Part shown: piece after piece, positions 7,640 to 14,997 of the stretch
How the letters are laid out: each line of letters starts with the position of its first letter
Position numbering within the stretch: the stretch's first letter is position 1
Origin: Candidatus Zymogenus sp.
Lineage (GTDB): Bacteria > Desulfobacterota > Zymogenia > Zymogenales > Zymogenaceae
Direction: 5' to 3'
Length of the DNA stretch: 17,044 nt
NCBI GenBank assembly: GCA_030613285.1
Contig: JAUWME010000006.1
Span: forward strand, 1 to 17,044
The notes under the pieces: generated by a model
Told to the model about the DNA's origin: nothing
Seen by the model: only the letters and a program-made list of their open reading frames with translations
The model's database searches: none
Made by a program: the position numbers and the translations under genes

Positions 7640-7669
7640 AATATATCACAAGTTGGCAAAAGTTGCCAA
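7640..7669 (-). promoter_or_regulatory. Candidate promoter and operator of the lipoprotein/nuclease operon
   Basis: On the - strand, TTGGCA (7669-7664) and TATATT (7645-7640) are separated by 18 bp and lie upstream of the lipoprotein start. The -35 lies within a perfect inverted repeat, TTGGCAA-AAG-TTGCCAA (7653-7669), which could be a repressor site. Promoter hexamers in A/T-rich DNA arise by chance, so this is a candidate only. Confidence 0.4.
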
Positions 7670-7881
7670 GAAAAAATTAGTTAGAATTGTTTAGATGCAG
7701 TTAAATGTTTTGACACTATTCTCCCAAGAAAGTGCGAAAAATTACCGGGAAATTATTTTAAGACATTAAGTATTAGGTTTGAATCAAGTTTGTATTTAAG
7801 GATGCTTAGGGAGTTCAAGTTTTTAAGCAGATTGAAAAAGATCAAAAAGGGGGAAATGAAAACTGGGTGGTAAGATTTTTA

Positions 7882-7909
7882 TTGACCGAAAACTAATAAT
7901 CTGATAAAT
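7882..7909 (+). promoter_or_regulatory. Weak candidate promoter of the M24 gene
   Basis: TTGACC (7882-7887) is followed 16 bp later by ATAAAT (7904-7909), about 45 bp before the ATG at 7954. The -10 match is poor. The divergent gap 7612-7953 otherwise shows only the inverted repeat near 7653 and no convincing gene. Confidence 0.3.
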
Positions 7910-7953
7910 GATATGCAATTGGATCTACTCAATTCATATTGAAGGAGCGAAAG

Positions 7954-9123
7954 ATGGATGTAAATATTGATTTTGGTAAGCGAATGGATAAGATTCGGGA
8001 AGAGATGGAGAAGGTGGGGATTGACGTTTTGGTGGCAACCAGGGCAAAGAGTATCAATTACATTACAGGGGCTTTTGTTCCCTGGAGGAGTGTGGTTCTG
8101 GTCTCGAAGGACGGCTATGTGGGCTTAAATACCATTCTGCATGATTTTTCCAGGGTGCTCGACGACTCATGGCTTGACAACGTTACAGGGACTGGGCCGG
8201 TTCCCGGAATGGAGCTTTGGGAAGTGACGGCGAGGCAGATGGAGGAGAACGGCATGGACAAGGGCATCGTCGGGATCGAGCTTGGTCATTCGCCGAGGGT
8301 GATGATGGGATATATTATGGCAACGGAGAGGGATTTCATCGTCGATTCTCTTCCGGGGGCAACGTTTAAAAACGCCTGTGCAGTGATGGATCGCGTGATG
8401 TATATTAAAGAACCTGCCGAGATAAAACTTTTAAGGCAGTCCTCGGCGATAGCAGATGCCGCCCAAGAGAGGGTTAAAGAGGAACTCTATATTGGGATGA
8501 GCGAGATGGAGATTGCGGGAATAGGCGAGATGGAGATGAGGCGCCTGGGCAGCGAATACCACTGGGCGGTTACTGGTTCTTCGGAGATAGCCTCCGGGTA
8601 CCGTTCATGTTATCCGTTTGGGGGCTGCAACCCGCCAACGGAAAAAATAATTCAAAGGGGGGAAAACCTGATGGTAGACTTCCACGCCACATATAAACAC
8701 TACTATTCCGACCTTGCCCACAACTACATCCTTGGAAAACCGACAGTGGAGCAGGAGAAGCTCGGAGATGCATACACAGCGGCCGCAGAAAAGTTGGTGG
8801 AATCGATGAAGGCGGGTGTGAAGATAGCTGACGTTTTTAAGACCGTAAACGATGAGCTAAAAAGGAGCGACTACGAAAAGTACACCGTCCCCTGTTACGG
8901 CCATGGAATTGGGATTATCGGTCACGAGTGGTACCCGGCAATTATGGATAACGACGAGTTCAGGGACATTGTTTTAGAAGAGAACGTGGTGGAAGTGGCT
9001 TTTTTACAGATTAATGTTCCGGGCGTCGGTGGAATGCGTCTTGAGGCCGAGGTTCTGGTTACGCCGAAGGGTGGTGAGATGTTAAACAAGATTCCCATTC
9101 GCCCGACTGTTCTCGACTTGTAA
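7954..9123 (+). CDS. M24-family (creatinase/prolidase-like) protein
   Basis: A 389-residue protein with a creatinase-type N-terminal domain (about residues 10-140) and a pita-bread M24 domain (about 150-389). Relatives include Xaa-Pro aminopeptidase, prolidase, creatinase and ectoine hydrolase. Candidate metal ligands Asp242 and Asp253 (VDFHATYKHYYSDLAHNY), His317 (YGHGIG) and Glu364 (GGMRLEAEVLV) are present, as is His324. Where metal-binding M24 enzymes have Glu in an EPG context, this protein reads VEVAFLQINVPG, placing Phe350 at that position, so the metal site may be altered. A TTG in the same frame at 7939 gives a longer form. GGAG at 7944-7947, six bases before ATG 7954, decides the start. 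Substrate is unknown; a non-peptidase amidohydrolase is possible. Confidence 0.88.
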   Translation: MDVNIDFGKRMDKIREEMEKVGIDVLVATRAKSINYITGAFVPWRSVVLVSKDGYVGLNTILHDFSRVLDDSWLDNVTGTGPVPGMELWEVTARQMEENGMDKGIVGIELGHSPRVMMGYIMATERDFIVDSLPGATFKNACAVMDRVMYIKEPAEIKLLRQSSAIADAAQERVKEELYIGMSEMEIAGIGEMEMRRLGSEYHWAVTGSSEIASGYRSCYPFGGCNPPTEKIIQRGENLMVDFHATYKHYYSDLAHNYILGKPTVEQEKLGDAYTAAAEKLVESMKAGVKIADVFKTVNDELKRSDYEKYTVPCYGHGIGIIGHEWYPAIMDNDEFRDIVLEENVVEVAFLQINVPGVGGMRLEAEVLVTPKGGEMLNKIPIRPTVLDL

Positions 9124-9283
9124 AACAGTGAAAATTTAAAAGGGGTATCGGTAAGCCCGGCCCCCATTTATATATTTGAGTGTTATGATATTTATCCCTG
9201 AGACTCAGCTCTCAAATCAAATTTTTAAAATTAGGAGATTGTGATATGCTATTTGTATGTCCAAGTTTAAAAAGGAGGAAAAG

Positions 9284-9682
9284 ATGATAAAGACAATTGA
9301 AAAAATTATGGACAGGAACAGAAATCCCGTAAGCTGGGCGTTGTGTCTCATTTTGCTTGTACTTGCGCTTTACGCTGTTTGGCTCCACAACTGGATTATG
9401 ATTGTGGTATTCATTCTTTGTTACATCATAATCTTGTTTTTCTTCCCGAAGCCAAAAAAGAGAAATGCCTTTATTGACAAGATTATGGATGCGTCCATCG
9501 ACTGGTTGCGGAACTCGTCAATTATTGAGAAGGTGGTGCTATATTCAATAGGGTTTGCGGCGTTTGTCATATTCATCTACGGTCTTTGGGAGCACAAACT
9601 TGCCATCTTCATTGTTTCTTTGTTGGTTATTATCATCGTAAAGTTTGTGGCCTTCAGGGGTGCCTTTTTGGGCAAAAAGTAG
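9284..9682 (+). CDS. Small four-helix membrane protein with internal duplication
   Basis: I do not recognise a family. The 132-residue product has four predicted membrane segments at about residues 17-34, 37-54, 84-101 and 105-123. Its two halves resemble each other: IEKIMD at 5-10 with LYAVWLHNWIMIVVF at 29-43, against IDKIMD at 64-69 with IYGLWEHKLAIFIVS at 98-112. Each half is therefore a short amphipathic head plus a hairpin of two helices, suggesting an ancient tandem duplication. ATG 9257 in the same frame would add nine residues, but GGAGG at 9274-9278, five bases before ATG 9284, marks the true start. It follows the M24 gene by 160 bp and faces the convergent AlkD-like gene. Function unknown. 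Confidence 0.72.
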   Translation: MIKTIEKIMDRNRNPVSWALCLILLVLALYAVWLHNWIMIVVFILCYIIILFFFPKPKKRNAFIDKIMDASIDWLRNSSIIEKVVLYSIGFAAFVIFIYGLWEHKLAIFIVSLLVIIIVKFVAFRGAFLGKK

Positions 9683-9774
9683 TAAGTCGGCTATTGGCTA
9701 CTAAATACTGAATGGCTGAACTGGGTGATATTTTGAAAGGATAAAAAGGTCTTAATTGATTAGTGTCTGTTTGT

Positions 9775-10494
9775 TTATCCCCCTCTTTCCCTATTATTCA
9801 GACGCTCAATGACCGCATCGCTTTTAAGCTCCCTCAAGGCGTCTGCTGCAATCCATTTTGCGGCGGAGGATTCAATCTTCTGAATCTCAAGAGACAGCTC
9901 AACCGCCTTCTCGTTGAGTTTGAGGTTTCTCTTTCCAATCTGGCGTATCGCCCAGTTGACCGCCTTCTTGACGATGTGTCTTTGGTCGGTGGCCCCCCGT
10001 TTGATGTCGGGAAAAAACTCGATGAATTTCTCGTCATCCGCCACCTTGTCACTAACTGCAAGCCTTGCCATCATCACATACCCCGCCCGTTTTACGTACT
10101 CTTCGTCCCGATAGCTCCACTGGACCGCCTTGTCGTATGCGAAGGGTGTTTTTTCAAAGAGGTTCATGCAGGTCTGGTCGCAGATCTCCCAGTCGTAGAA
10201 ATCCTCGACCCATTCGTCCATCTGTTTCTCGGTGGTCATTTTAGGTTCCGCAATCATCCCGGCAACGATCATGGTTTCTCGGATCTTTCGCTCCCAGAGC
10301 TTTTGGGCAAGTCTTTGGCGGTCTTCCACGGTTTTCTTAAGTTCCTTTGCGAGCTCTCTCAGCACGGGGATTCTCACCCCAAGTGCGCGGTCTGGGTCAA
10401 TGCCATATTTTGCCATTCCCTTGATGGATTTTGGATTGGAGGAGGACTTTAGCCTCACGACAATCTCGTCAACTGTGATGTCTGGTTTGATCAT
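9775..10494 (-). CDS. AlkD-type DNA alkylation repair protein
   Basis: A 239-residue protein of the AlkC/AlkD HEAT-repeat glycosylase family, which removes alkylated bases such as N3- and N7-methyl purines from DNA in the cytoplasm. Residues matching the Bacillus cereus AlkD active site are visible: Trp102 and Asp106 four residues apart (DWEICDQTC, corresponding to W109/D113), Arg136 (YVKRAGYVMMARLA, near R148), and Trp181 (VKKAVNWAIRQIGK, corresponding to W187). Length is normal for the family. ATG 10494 is preceded on the - strand by GGGAATAAAAG. The gene stands alone, convergent with the membrane-protein gene and divergent from the flavoprotein gene, so it is probably transcribed singly. 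Confidence 0.9.
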   Translation of the reverse strand: MIKPDITVDEIVVRLKSSSNPKSIKGMAKYGIDPDRALGVRIPVLRELAKELKKTVEDRQRLAQKLWERKIRETMIVAGMIAEPKMTTEKQMDEWVEDFYDWEICDQTCMNLFEKTPFAYDKAVQWSYRDEEYVKRAGYVMMARLAVSDKVADDEKFIEFFPDIKRGATDQRHIVKKAVNWAIRQIGKRNLKLNEKAVELSLEIQKIESSAAKWIAADALRELKSDAVIERLNNRERGG

Positions 10495-10561
10495 CTTTTA
10501 TTCCCATGATGAAATTATAGTTTCATTGTTTTCATTAACAATTTTCTTGTCATTTAAGAAA

Positions 10562-10632
10562 AAGCATATTGAGATTGCCACGTCGTTCGTCAGTCTAACG
10601 ACTGACTCTCTCCTCGCAATGACATTAAAGGG
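10562..10632 (+). repeat. Dispersed intergenic repeat, copy A
   Basis: This copy starts AAGCATATTGAGATTGC (10562-10578) and ends GCAATGACATTAAAGGG (10616-10632). The 17-bp start is shared exactly with copy B. The GAGATTGC and CGCAATGAC ends resemble a palindromic intergenic repeat I know from many bacterial genomes, especially in degenerate form; the resemblance is from memory, not a search. The centre holds a small inverted repeat, CAGTC-TAAC-GACTG (10591-10604). Confidence 0.7.
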
Positions 10633-10646
10633 TGCTATTTCCACCT

Positions 10647-10746
10647 TGTCATTCAAGAGCAACGCAGGGAGCGCGGCGGTATTCTTAAATGATGTATATT
10701 CTTAATAGCGCTATCCCTGCGGGACAAGCCCCTGTGGGGCAATCTC
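10647..10746 (-). repeat. Dispersed intergenic repeat, middle copy in opposite orientation
   Basis: Read on the - strand this segment begins GAGATTGCCCC (from 10746) and ends CTCTTGAATGACA (to 10647), the same ends as copy B. Its interior differs and contains a hairpin, GCAGGGA-GCGC facing GCGC-TA-TCCCTGC, around 10664-10720. Its GCAATCTC end (10739-10746) forms an inverted pair with the GAGATTGC of copy B (10775-10782). Confidence 0.55.
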
Positions 10747-10765
10747 TTTTACTACAAAAGCCAAA

Positions 10766-10840
10766 AAGCATATTGAGATTGCTTCGTCATTCGCCTGCCC
10801 GGATGGCATCTTCACTCCTCTTGAATGACATTAAAAGGGG
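10766..10840 (+). repeat. Dispersed intergenic repeat, copy B
   Basis: It shares AAGCATATTGAGATTGC (10766-10782) with copy A and ends TTGAATGACATTAAAAGGGG (10821-10840), close to the end of copy A. Together the three copies fill much of the 573-bp gap 10495-11067. The remainder, 10841-11007, shows no gene I can support. Confidence 0.7.
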
Positions 10841-11007
10841 AATAACAGATAATGCTCCTTGCAAACTGGATAATGATTCTTGCTTTCAATCCTGTACCCT
10901 TTTTATACCATATATTTTACATTTCAGCAAATGGGTTGAAAAGATGAGATGGAGACTAAAGGCTATTTACAAAGAGAATCTTTAACAGCAATTGTTTCAG
11001 ATGATAC

Positions 11008-11036
11008 TTGACTATATGGTTTTGTCTATGTAATAT
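11008..11036 (+). promoter_or_regulatory. Sigma-70-like promoter of the NMO-like gene
   Basis: TTGACT (11008-11013), a 17-bp spacer and TAATAT (11031-11036) lie 31 bp before the ATG at 11068, leaving a short leader that contains the AGGGGA ribosome site. Confidence 0.55.
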
Positions 11037-11067
11037 ATTGTATTGAAAATACTTTCAGGGGATTAAG

Positions 11068-11961
11068 ATGTCAAAACTATTAGATATTCTGGGATGCACA
11101 CATCCGATTATTCAGGGGCCCATTGGTGCCTTAAACAGCCCAAAGCTGATAGCTGGGCTCTCAGAGGCGGGGGCGTTTGGGATGCTTTCGATGGGATTTG
11201 TTTACGATCTCGAAGAGACGAAGAGGCTTGTTGGGGAGGTGAGGGAGCTTACCGACAAGCCATTCGGGGCAAACCTCATGATAATGAATCCGACAAACGA
11301 GAAGATTCTGGAGGTCTTAAAAGATGCAGGGGTCAAAACAGTTACAACATCTGCTGGCTCTCCCAGCAAGATATTTCCCACAATTCACGGTCGTGGGATG
11401 AAGGGGCTTCATGTGCTTTTGTCCCTTTCCCATGCGGTAAAGGCAAATGATGCAGGGGTTGATGGAATAGTCATTTCAGGGCAGGAATCGGGGGGGCTTC
11501 GGTCGCTGGGGCCGGAATCTTCCACCATGGTTCTTGTCCCACTTGTTTGCGATCATGTTAAAATCCCGGTAGTGGCAGCTGGGGGGATTGCCGATGCAAG
11601 GGGGTATCGGGCAGCCTTGGCTCTGGGCGCCCAGGGAGTTCAGGTTGGCACCCGGTTTATTGCATCGACCGAAAGCAACGCCCCAAAGGCCTGGAAAGAC
11701 GCAATCATTGGAAGTGGGGACGGCAGCACAATGCTTTTGCCCATTGGGAAGATGAGTATGCGCTCAATTATAAATCCGAAGCTGCAAAAACTGATGAGCG
11801 ATCCAGAATTTGACCTTTCAACAGAGTACAACATGATGGATGCCCCGAAGGCCTGGACCGAGGGCGATTTTGATCTCTTCCCGGCAGGATCGGGGCAGGT
11901 GGCGGCATTGATAAACGATGTTAAGCCGGCAAAGGAGATTATTGAGGAGATGGTGTCTTGA
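11068..11961 (+). CDS. Nitronate monooxygenase / FabK-like FMN-dependent flavoprotein
   Basis: A 297-residue TIM-barrel protein of the NPD/NMO family, which covers nitronate monooxygenases, FabK enoyl-ACP reductases and NAD(P)H:quinone reductases. Recognisable parts are the N-terminal HPIIQGPIGALNSPKLIAGLSEAGAFG (residues 12-38, written as family pattern PIIQGPhG), VVAAGGIADARGYRAALALG (168-187) and VQVGTRFIAS (191-200), the FMN phosphate-binding segments. The usual catalytic-loop pattern AGGH or SGGH reads ISGQESGGLRSLG here, with Leu144 in place of His. Length is slightly below the usual 310-350. The ATG follows AGGGGA with good spacing. It has its own promoter and no adjacent fatty-acid genes, so which branch of the family it belongs to is open. 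Confidence 0.87.
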   Translation: MSKLLDILGCTHPIIQGPIGALNSPKLIAGLSEAGAFGMLSMGFVYDLEETKRLVGEVRELTDKPFGANLMIMNPTNEKILEVLKDAGVKTVTTSAGSPSKIFPTIHGRGMKGLHVLLSLSHAVKANDAGVDGIVISGQESGGLRSLGPESSTMVLVPLVCDHVKIPVVAAGGIADARGYRAALALGAQGVQVGTRFIASTESNAPKAWKDAIIGSGDGSTMLLPIGKMSMRSIINPKLQKLMSDPEFDLSTEYNMMDAPKAWTEGDFDLFPAGSGQVAALINDVKPAKEIIEEMVS

Positions 11962-12032
11962 TTATTGTCGAGTAGGCTAAATCCCTGAAATCAAGTGGGA
12001 ACGTTACGGTTTTTGGGATGAAGCAATAGGTT

Positions 12033-12052
12033 TTTTTGTCATATGACAAAAA
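12033..12052. promoter_or_regulatory. 20-bp perfect palindrome
   Basis: TTTTTGTCATATGACAAAAA is identical to its reverse complement. It lies 72 bp after the flavoprotein stop and about 270 bp before the nucleotidase. It could be a dimeric regulator site, or an A/T-rich terminator hairpin (8-bp stem, ATAT loop). It is followed by ATAATTGTAT (12052-12061), the same 10-mer found twice at the promoter near 3202. Confidence 0.45.
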
Positions 12053-12120
12053 TAATTGTATTTTTATAGACTTTCTGATAGGCTATTCCAACGGTTTAGC
12101 AAGTTTCTCATCTGTTCTGG

Positions 12121-12210
12121 GGTTGTCGGTAACTGTGAGGATTGATGAGAGGTTGCTGGTGATTGTGAGGATTGTAGATAGGTTGTCGGTGATTGTAGGG
12201 GTTGCAGAAA
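12121..12210 (+). repeat. Three-copy degenerate 30-bp tandem repeat
   Basis: Units at 12121-12150, 12151-12180 and 12181-12210 each start GGTTGTCGGT or GGTTGCTGGT and continue with (G/A)A(T/C)TGTGAGG or a close variant. The 359-bp gap 11962-12320 that holds it also has the 20-bp palindrome at 12033 and a 12-bp palindrome, ATTGACGTCAAT (12272-12283). Because the unit lacks stops, several frames stay open through it on both strands, but none has a convincing start. Confidence 0.78.
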
Positions 12211-12320
12211 CTTTTGTTATTAAGCCAAATGTCTGGTATGGGTCGCCGATGATTTCCAACCGTTTTGTAAAATTGACGTCAATCAAACAAGTAATTTTTA
12301 TTTAATTTGGGGGTTTGAAG

Positions 12321-14288
12321 ATGAAGACTAAACGTTTTGTCCTGTTCACTTTGTTAACCACTTTGTTGGTACTCTTTTCTATTTCTACTTTAGCCATTGC
12401 CCAGGAAAAGAGCCTGACGATATTGCACACAAATGATTTGCACTCGCACCTTTTGGGGCACTCCCCGAACAGGGACTACACACCGGGGACTACAGATGAC
12501 GACGAGACCTTGGGCGGTTGGGCGAGGCTGGTAACGGCGATAAAGGCAGAGAAGGCGATTAGAACAAATCCCGTCCTTGTGCTGGATGCCGGCGATTTTC
12601 TCATGGGGACCCTATTTCACATGATCAGCAGGAACGAGGCGGTAGAGCTTGCATTGATGAAAGAGATGGGCTATGACCTTACAACCCTCGGAAACCACGA
12701 GTTCGATTTGAAGCCGAAGGGGTTGTCTCGCATATTGAGATCTGCAAAGTCGAAGGAAGGAATGCCTCAGATTTTGGCGTCAAACGTTATCTTTGATCCC
12801 AATGAAGAGGCGGATGATACCCTTGAGGAAGATTTCGAGGAGGGACTCGTAAAATCATACGTGGTTCTGGAGAGGGATGGGATAAGGATTGGTTTCTTTG
12901 GGCTCATCGGCGCCGATGCCGCCGAAGTGGCGCCATTTGCGTGGCCCGTAACGTTCGGCGATATCATCGAGACATCAAAGGAGATGGTAAAAATACTTCG
13001 AGAAGAAGAAAATGTCGATATTGTTATCTGCCTTTCCCACAGCGGTCTAAGTGACAACGTAGAGAAGTCTGAAGACGAGATATTGGCCAAAGAGGTTTCG
13101 GGAATCGACATTATCATCAGCGGACATACCCATACAAAGCTAAACACACCAATTCAGATAAACAATACAATCATCGTTCAGGCATGGGCTTACGGCAGGG
13201 CGCTCGGTGTTTTGGATATTACAGTGGATGAGAACAACGTTGTTTCACTTAAAGATTACAATCTCCTCGAGATTAACGATACCATTAAAGGAGATGAGAA
13301 GATAATAAGGCTAATCAAGGAGAAAGAAAAGATTGTTGAGAGGGACGTCCTTAAGGGTCTCGGCCTGAAGTTTTTTCAGACAGTTGCCGAGATGGATTTT
13401 GACCTTATCCTCAAAACAGAGGAGACGGGGCTTGGAAATATGCTCACCGACGCCACTCGCTGGGCTGTAAACAAACGCGTGTACGATCCGGCCGATCCCT
13501 CATCGAAGGTGAGATTGTCCTTCCAGTCTAACGGCGTTATCAGGAGCAATATCCTCAAAGGTAAGACGGGGCTTGTGGGTGTGTCGGACCTCTTTCGGAC
13601 TGAACCCCTGGGCATCGGCGTGGATGACACTATGAGCTATCCCCTCTTGACCTTTTATCTTTACGCCTACGAGATAAAAAAGGCGATGGAGGTGCCTACA
13701 TCCATCTTTCCGATTAAGGGGAGCGACTATTACCTGCAGATCTCGGGACTCAAGGTTACCTATAACCCGAAAAGAATGATATTTGACAGAGTCACCGAGA
13801 TATTAATCGAAGAGGAGGACGGAAGCTTTGTACCCTTAGACTATTCCTCTTCCAATAAAGAGCTTTACAAGGTTACGTCAAACTACTACAACTCGTCCTT
13901 CATCAAGGTTGTCGGGAGCTTTACAAACAACATCCTGACGATGGTGCCTAAGGACAAGGACGGAAACCCCATAGAAGACCTCTCCACGGTCAGGGTCGAT
14001 GCAGATGAGGATACACCCGGAATTCAGGAGCTAAAGGATTGGGAGACCATCTTTGAATACATTGAAACCTTTGAGGACAGTGACGGCGATGGCATCAAAG
14101 AGATTCCCGCAAAGTACAACCAACTTGAGGGTCGCTACGTGGCCGAACCCAGCCTCAACCCATTTAAGTTGTTAAAGGGTGGGAACTACCTCACGTGGAT
14201 TGCGTTTTTCGTTCTCCTTATCGCCATAGGTCTCTTTTCTCTTATATTTTACATTCCTGTAAAGATTATTAGAAAAAAGAAGAAGTAG
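12321..14288 (+). CDS. Exported 5'-nucleotidase / UDP-sugar hydrolase family metallophosphatase, C-terminally anchored
   Basis: A 655-residue enzyme of the UshA/5'-nucleotidase family, expected to release phosphate from nucleotides in the periplasm using two metal ions. The signal peptide covers residues 1-27 with cleavage after LAIA. Metallophosphatase motifs follow in order: HTNDLHSH (Asp39, His41), DAGDFLMG (Asp92), GNHEFD (Asn125, His126), SHSG (His240) and SGHTHT (His269, His271). The C-terminal substrate domain contains TGLGNMLTDA and the FQSNGVIRS and LFRTEPLG segments. Near the end is DSDGDGIKE, a calcium-loop-like motif, then a membrane helix (about residues 627-648) and a KKKK tail, which would tether the enzyme. 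A TTG at 12315 is in frame, but GGGGG at 12309-12313 with 7-nt spacing supports ATG 12321. The family usually lacks the C-terminal helix. Confidence 0.9.
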   Translation: MKTKRFVLFTLLTTLLVLFSISTLAIAQEKSLTILHTNDLHSHLLGHSPNRDYTPGTTDDDETLGGWARLVTAIKAEKAIRTNPVLVLDAGDFLMGTLFHMISRNEAVELALMKEMGYDLTTLGNHEFDLKPKGLSRILRSAKSKEGMPQILASNVIFDPNEEADDTLEEDFEEGLVKSYVVLERDGIRIGFFGLIGADAAEVAPFAWPVTFGDIIETSKEMVKILREEENVDIVICLSHSGLSDNVEKSEDEILAKEVSGIDIIISGHTHTKLNTPIQINNTIIVQAWAYGRALGVLDITVDENNVVSLKDYNLLEINDTIKGDEKIIRLIKEKEKIVERDVLKGLGLKFFQTVAEMDFDLILKTEETGLGNMLTDATRWAVNKRVYDPADPSSKVRLSFQSNGVIRSNILKGKTGLVGVSDLFRTEPLGIGVDDTMSYPLLTFYLYAYEIKKAMEVPTSIFPIKGSDYYLQISGLKVTYNPKRMIFDRVTEILIEEEDGSFVPLDYSSSNKELYKVTSNYYNSSFIKVVGSFTNNILTMVPKDKDGNPIEDLSTVRVDADEDTPGIQELKDWETIFEYIETFEDSDGDGIKEIPAKYNQLEGRYVAEPSLNPFKLLKGGNYLTWIAFFVLLIAIGLFSLIFYIPVKIIRKKKK

Positions 14289-14337
14289 GGGCAAAGTTGT
14301 TTTTGAGCCTTTTGAGTTTTTATCAAAGGAGCAATGC

Positions 14338-14892
14338 ATGAAGAAGAAGTTTGCGCCAGAAATGACGGCACCCGATTTTGCCTTCGATTCCCCTTGGAAG
14401 AAGTCGCTTTCGTTCTACGATTTCCCAAAGGGGGAGAAGACTATACTTATGTTTCTCCGTTATATGGGGTGTCCCATCTGCCAGATGAAGATTGCGGAGT
14501 TAAAAAACGATTGGGATGAGTTTAAGAAGAGTAAGCTCGATGTCTTGGTTGTTCTGCAGAGCGATGCCAAAAATGTAATTGGGATAAACGAGATTGTCAA
14601 GGAAAACGATCTTCCCTTTACTATAGTTTTGGATCCAAAAGAGGAGATATTTAAACTTTACGGCGTTCTTCCGGGATCAATCTTCCGATACGCAACACCG
14701 GCTGTCATCAAAAAGGCCATGAAATCGAAAAAGCTTGGTTTCAAGCATGGTGTCAACGAGGGAAAAGAGATGCAGCTGCCCGCGGTCTTCATCGTGGACA
14801 AACAGAAAAAGATCAAGTATGTATATTACGGTAGGAATGTGTCTGATGTCCCTGATAATAGTGAGCTCTTAGACATCTCCGCCAACTTATAG
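14338..14892 (+). CDS. Peroxiredoxin-like (AhpC/TSA) thioredoxin-fold protein with CxxC
   Basis: A 184-residue thioredoxin-fold protein of the AhpC/TSA-Redoxin group. The active-site loop is LRYMGCPICQMKIAEL with Cys45 and Cys48; the cis-proline element is LPAVFIVD (Pro148). The N-terminal APDFAFDSP is the usual peroxiredoxin opening. A CxxC rather than the TxxC of classical peroxiredoxins suggests a PRX_like or bacterioferritin-comigratory-like thiol reductase; the reaction is not known from sequence. No signal peptide, so cytoplasmic. The start is ATG 14338, with AAAGGAG at 14325-14331; an out-of-frame ATG at 14334 lies within the spacer. It begins 49 bp after the nucleotidase stop and could be co-transcribed. 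Confidence 0.85.
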   Translation: MKKKFAPEMTAPDFAFDSPWKKSLSFYDFPKGEKTILMFLRYMGCPICQMKIAELKNDWDEFKKSKLDVLVVLQSDAKNVIGINEIVKENDLPFTIVLDPKEEIFKLYGVLPGSIFRYATPAVIKKAMKSKKLGFKHGVNEGKEMQLPAVFIVDKQKKIKYVYYGRNVSDVPDNSELLDISANL

Positions 14893-14951
14893 TGGCTGCT
14901 GGTATTTTTTGGTAGGGGATGGAGCAATTTGGAATTGGGACTGGAAATTGA

Positions 14952-14997
14952 GGTTGGCCGTTTGCGGTTAACAATCAGTGGTTGGCGATTTGAGGTT
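14952..14997 (+). repeat. G/T-rich 28-bp-spaced direct repeat
   Basis: An 18-bp segment at 14952-14969 recurs at 14980-14997 with 15 of 18 bases identical; both start GGTTGGC. The 216-bp gap 14893-15108 around it is rich in GGTTG and GGAATTGGGA-like words. TATAAA at 15074-15079 might be a -10 for the next gene, but no good -35 accompanies it. Confidence 0.6.

Noticed and set aside
7802..7873. A 23-codon basic small open frame (MLREFKFLSRLKK...) in the divergent gap
   Set aside because: The purine-rich AAGG touches the ATG with no spacing, so no usable ribosome site exists; length is within chance expectation.
9175..9217. Inverted TTTGAG/CTCAAA pair after the M24 gene as a terminator
   Set aside because: Arms are 6 bp with a loop of about 30 nt, and only a short T-run follows after several other bases.
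9763..10452. Long 229-codon + strand frame opposite the AlkD-like gene
   Set aside because: It is antisense to a gene with all AlkD active-site residues; its own translation shows no family signature.
10689..10985. Open frame on the + strand across the dispersed repeats
   Set aside because: It reads through repeat copies, giving the LRLLRH-type peptide typical of falsely annotated intergenic repeats, and has no ribosome site.
12083..12286. Open frame on the - strand giving 10-residue repeats (TITDNLSTIL-like)
   Set aside because: The repeat peptide is a by-product of the stop-free 30-bp DNA repeat; it starts at TTG without a ribosome site and the + strand frame is equally open.
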